From NCBI RefSeq assembly GCF_900460315.1, contig NZ_UHIO01000001.1, forward strand, positions 2,132,001-2,196,000: a stretch of DNA of 64,000 nucleotides. Reading direction: 5' to 3'. How positions within the stretch are numbered: position 1 is the stretch's first letter; every line of letters starts with the position of its first letter. The stretch is from Veillonella criceti. GTDB taxonomy: Bacteria; Bacillota; Negativicutes; Veillonellales; Veillonellaceae. The notes beneath the pieces were generated by a model, which worked only from the letters and a program-made list of their open reading frames with translations, ran no database searches and was not told the DNA's origin. Positions 63,384 to 64,000 of the stretch are shown in pieces. Both the position numbers and the translations under genes were made by a program.

Positions 63384-64000
63384 TCCCAATAAGTAGGAAA
63401 TTCTGTAGATTTATGAAGCTCATTCCATGCAAGTCCATCACCCCATTGAGGGATAGAATAATCTACTTTATTTCGTTCATTAAATCGTTGATAGATAAGC
63501 GAAATAGATTCATCTGTGGGCATAACTTTTAATATTTCAGATATAGAAAGCGGTCTAGGTGAGTGCATATAGCACCACCAATAGACCGCTTTTAATCGTC
63601 TCTCAAGAGATAATCCTCTATGTGATCTTAACATATCTCTTAATTGTGCGTTTACGCCACCCTCTATGTAGTTATTAGTTGTAGGCACTGAAATATCTGC
63701 CATCTCAATAAAAGTAAATAAAGTATGCTGTTTAACAAGCTTTAATAAGGAACTTTCAGCTTTTAATAAACGCTCATGAGTAGAGCGTTTATTACCATTT
63801 TCATCGGTAGTCATTTCTTGGAGAAACGTATTATACACGGTTCTCCAATTTCTTAGTTTTTCAATCCATGCACAAGCAGATTCTGATGTTTTCACCCAAA
63901 ATAACTCACGTGCAATCAAATATAAATCTCTACCCGCCATTGTCTTAGGGCGACTTGTTGTATATCGTCTAACTTGGCAAAAAGCATGAAATAAACATCT
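63380..64000 (-). CDS. transposase, IS256/IS1249-like, C-terminal part (5' end outside window)
   Basis: The frame stays open to the window edge (codons for HAFCQVRRYTTSRPKT precede the Met at 63940), so only the C-terminal part is seen. It aligns with the copy A transposase throughout: SRPKTMAGRDLYLIAREL, THERLLKAESSLLKL, NNYIEGGVNAQLR (catalytic Glu) and WWCYMHSPRPLS. The sequence is clearly diverged from copy A, so this is a different subtype rather than a recent duplicate. Confidence 0.88.
   Translation of the reverse strand, partial: RCLFHAFCQVRRYTTSRPKTMAGRDLYLIARELFWVKTSESACAWIEKLRNWRTVYNTFLQEMTTDENGNKRSTHERLLKAESSLLKLVKQHTLFTFIEMADISVPTTNNYIEGGVNAQLRDMLRSHRGLSLERRLKAVYWWCYMHSPRPLSISEILKVMPTDESISLIYQRFNERNKVDYSIPQWGDGLAWNELHKSTEFPTYWD
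63541..63598 (-). other. hairpin within the IS1249-type transposase gene
   Basis: 11-bp stem tagaccgcttt / aaagcggtcta with inner stems, inside the codons for KAVYWWCYMHSPRPLS. Copy A has the matching structure at 61702-61747 (aaagcggttt / aaaccgcttt). Confidence 0.75.

Larger units (their letters stand above)
63353..64000 (-). mobile_element. IS256/IS1249-like insertion sequence, copy B (partial)
   Basis: Begins with gggttataggacaaaa, a divergent version of the terminal repeat of copy A. It is inserted inside the 3' end of ISL3 copy B after ttgcatgt (63345-63352, the probable target site). The rest lies beyond the right edge. Confidence 0.88.

Noticed and set aside
1-64000. CRISPR array, prophage or integrative element
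   Set aside because: No regularly spaced direct repeats, phage structural genes or integrase were seen; mobile DNA is confined to the IS cluster from 59106 onward.

Overview
The window looks like a chromosomal segment of a diderm Firmicute of the Negativicutes, most likely Veillonella or a close relative; this is inferred from gene content, as no rRNA is present. Gene order and several families are Firmicute-like: rplU-prp-rpmA with a cleavable L27 leader, RNase Y, recA-recX-rny, dnaG-rpoD, and a 6S RNA beside aspS. The two tandem porin-like proteins with an N-terminal SLH domain (OmpM type) require an outer membrane. Base composition is moderately AT-rich and genes are densely packed, often overlapping by 1 to 8 bases.

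Layout. 1-2061: 3' end of acetate kinase, maf, radC. 2085-8657: cell-wall elongation cluster mreB-mreC-mreD-mrdA(PBP2)-minD-like-rodA. 8772-14672: B12/radical-SAM protein, DUF2344 partner, ribonuclease G, a manganese exporter, then rplU-prp-rpmA. 14722-16285 (minus): MerR regulator and Old Yellow Enzyme-like reductase with a textbook MerR-type promoter. 16480-18083: HydG, maturase of [FeFe]-hydrogenase, behind a structured leader. 18364-29828: a long run recJ-rel-dtd-MBL hydrolase-AI-2E permease-fur-hemZ-hisS-aspS. 29997-30202: 6S RNA and terminator. 30355-42336: rarA, ftsK, rodZ-like, YgiQ-type radical SAM, an orphan binding protein, rimO, cinA, recA, recX. 42354-47370: rny, dnaG, rpoD. 47437-50128: tRNA(CAU), trmK, nif3-like, RNase P RNA. 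50269-55407: thioredoxin and a group 1 [NiFe]-hydrogenase operon (small subunit, large subunit, cytochrome b, protease, HyaF-like). 55465-59064: two ompM paralogues with long leaders of similar design. 59106 to the end: a nest of insertion sequences of two families (ISL3-like and IS256/IS1249-like).

How the parts work together. MreBCD, PBP2, RodA, the MinD-like ATPase, the RodZ-like protein and FtsK form a shape and division set; MinC and MinE are absent from the place where they often sit. HydG and the [NiFe]-hydrogenase point to H2 metabolism in an anaerobe, with a possible Rex (NADH-sensing) operator before the [NiFe] operon. Five radical-SAM proteins (B12-type, HydG, HemZ, YgiQ-type, RimO) fit an anaerobic life.

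Most notable observations: (i) both ompM leaders carry a small hairpin exactly 94 nt from the start codon, plus a second stem with a U-run next to the Shine-Dalgarno; (ii) an ISL3 element with an exact 8-bp target duplication sits between ompM2 and its intrinsic terminator; (iii) a long hairpin inside the IS1249-type transposase gene shows compensatory changes between two copies, and a stand-alone piece of exactly that hairpin lies next to another IS; (iv) rny may start at ATT; (v) the minD-like gene is an orphan. All family assignments come from reading motifs, not from database searches.
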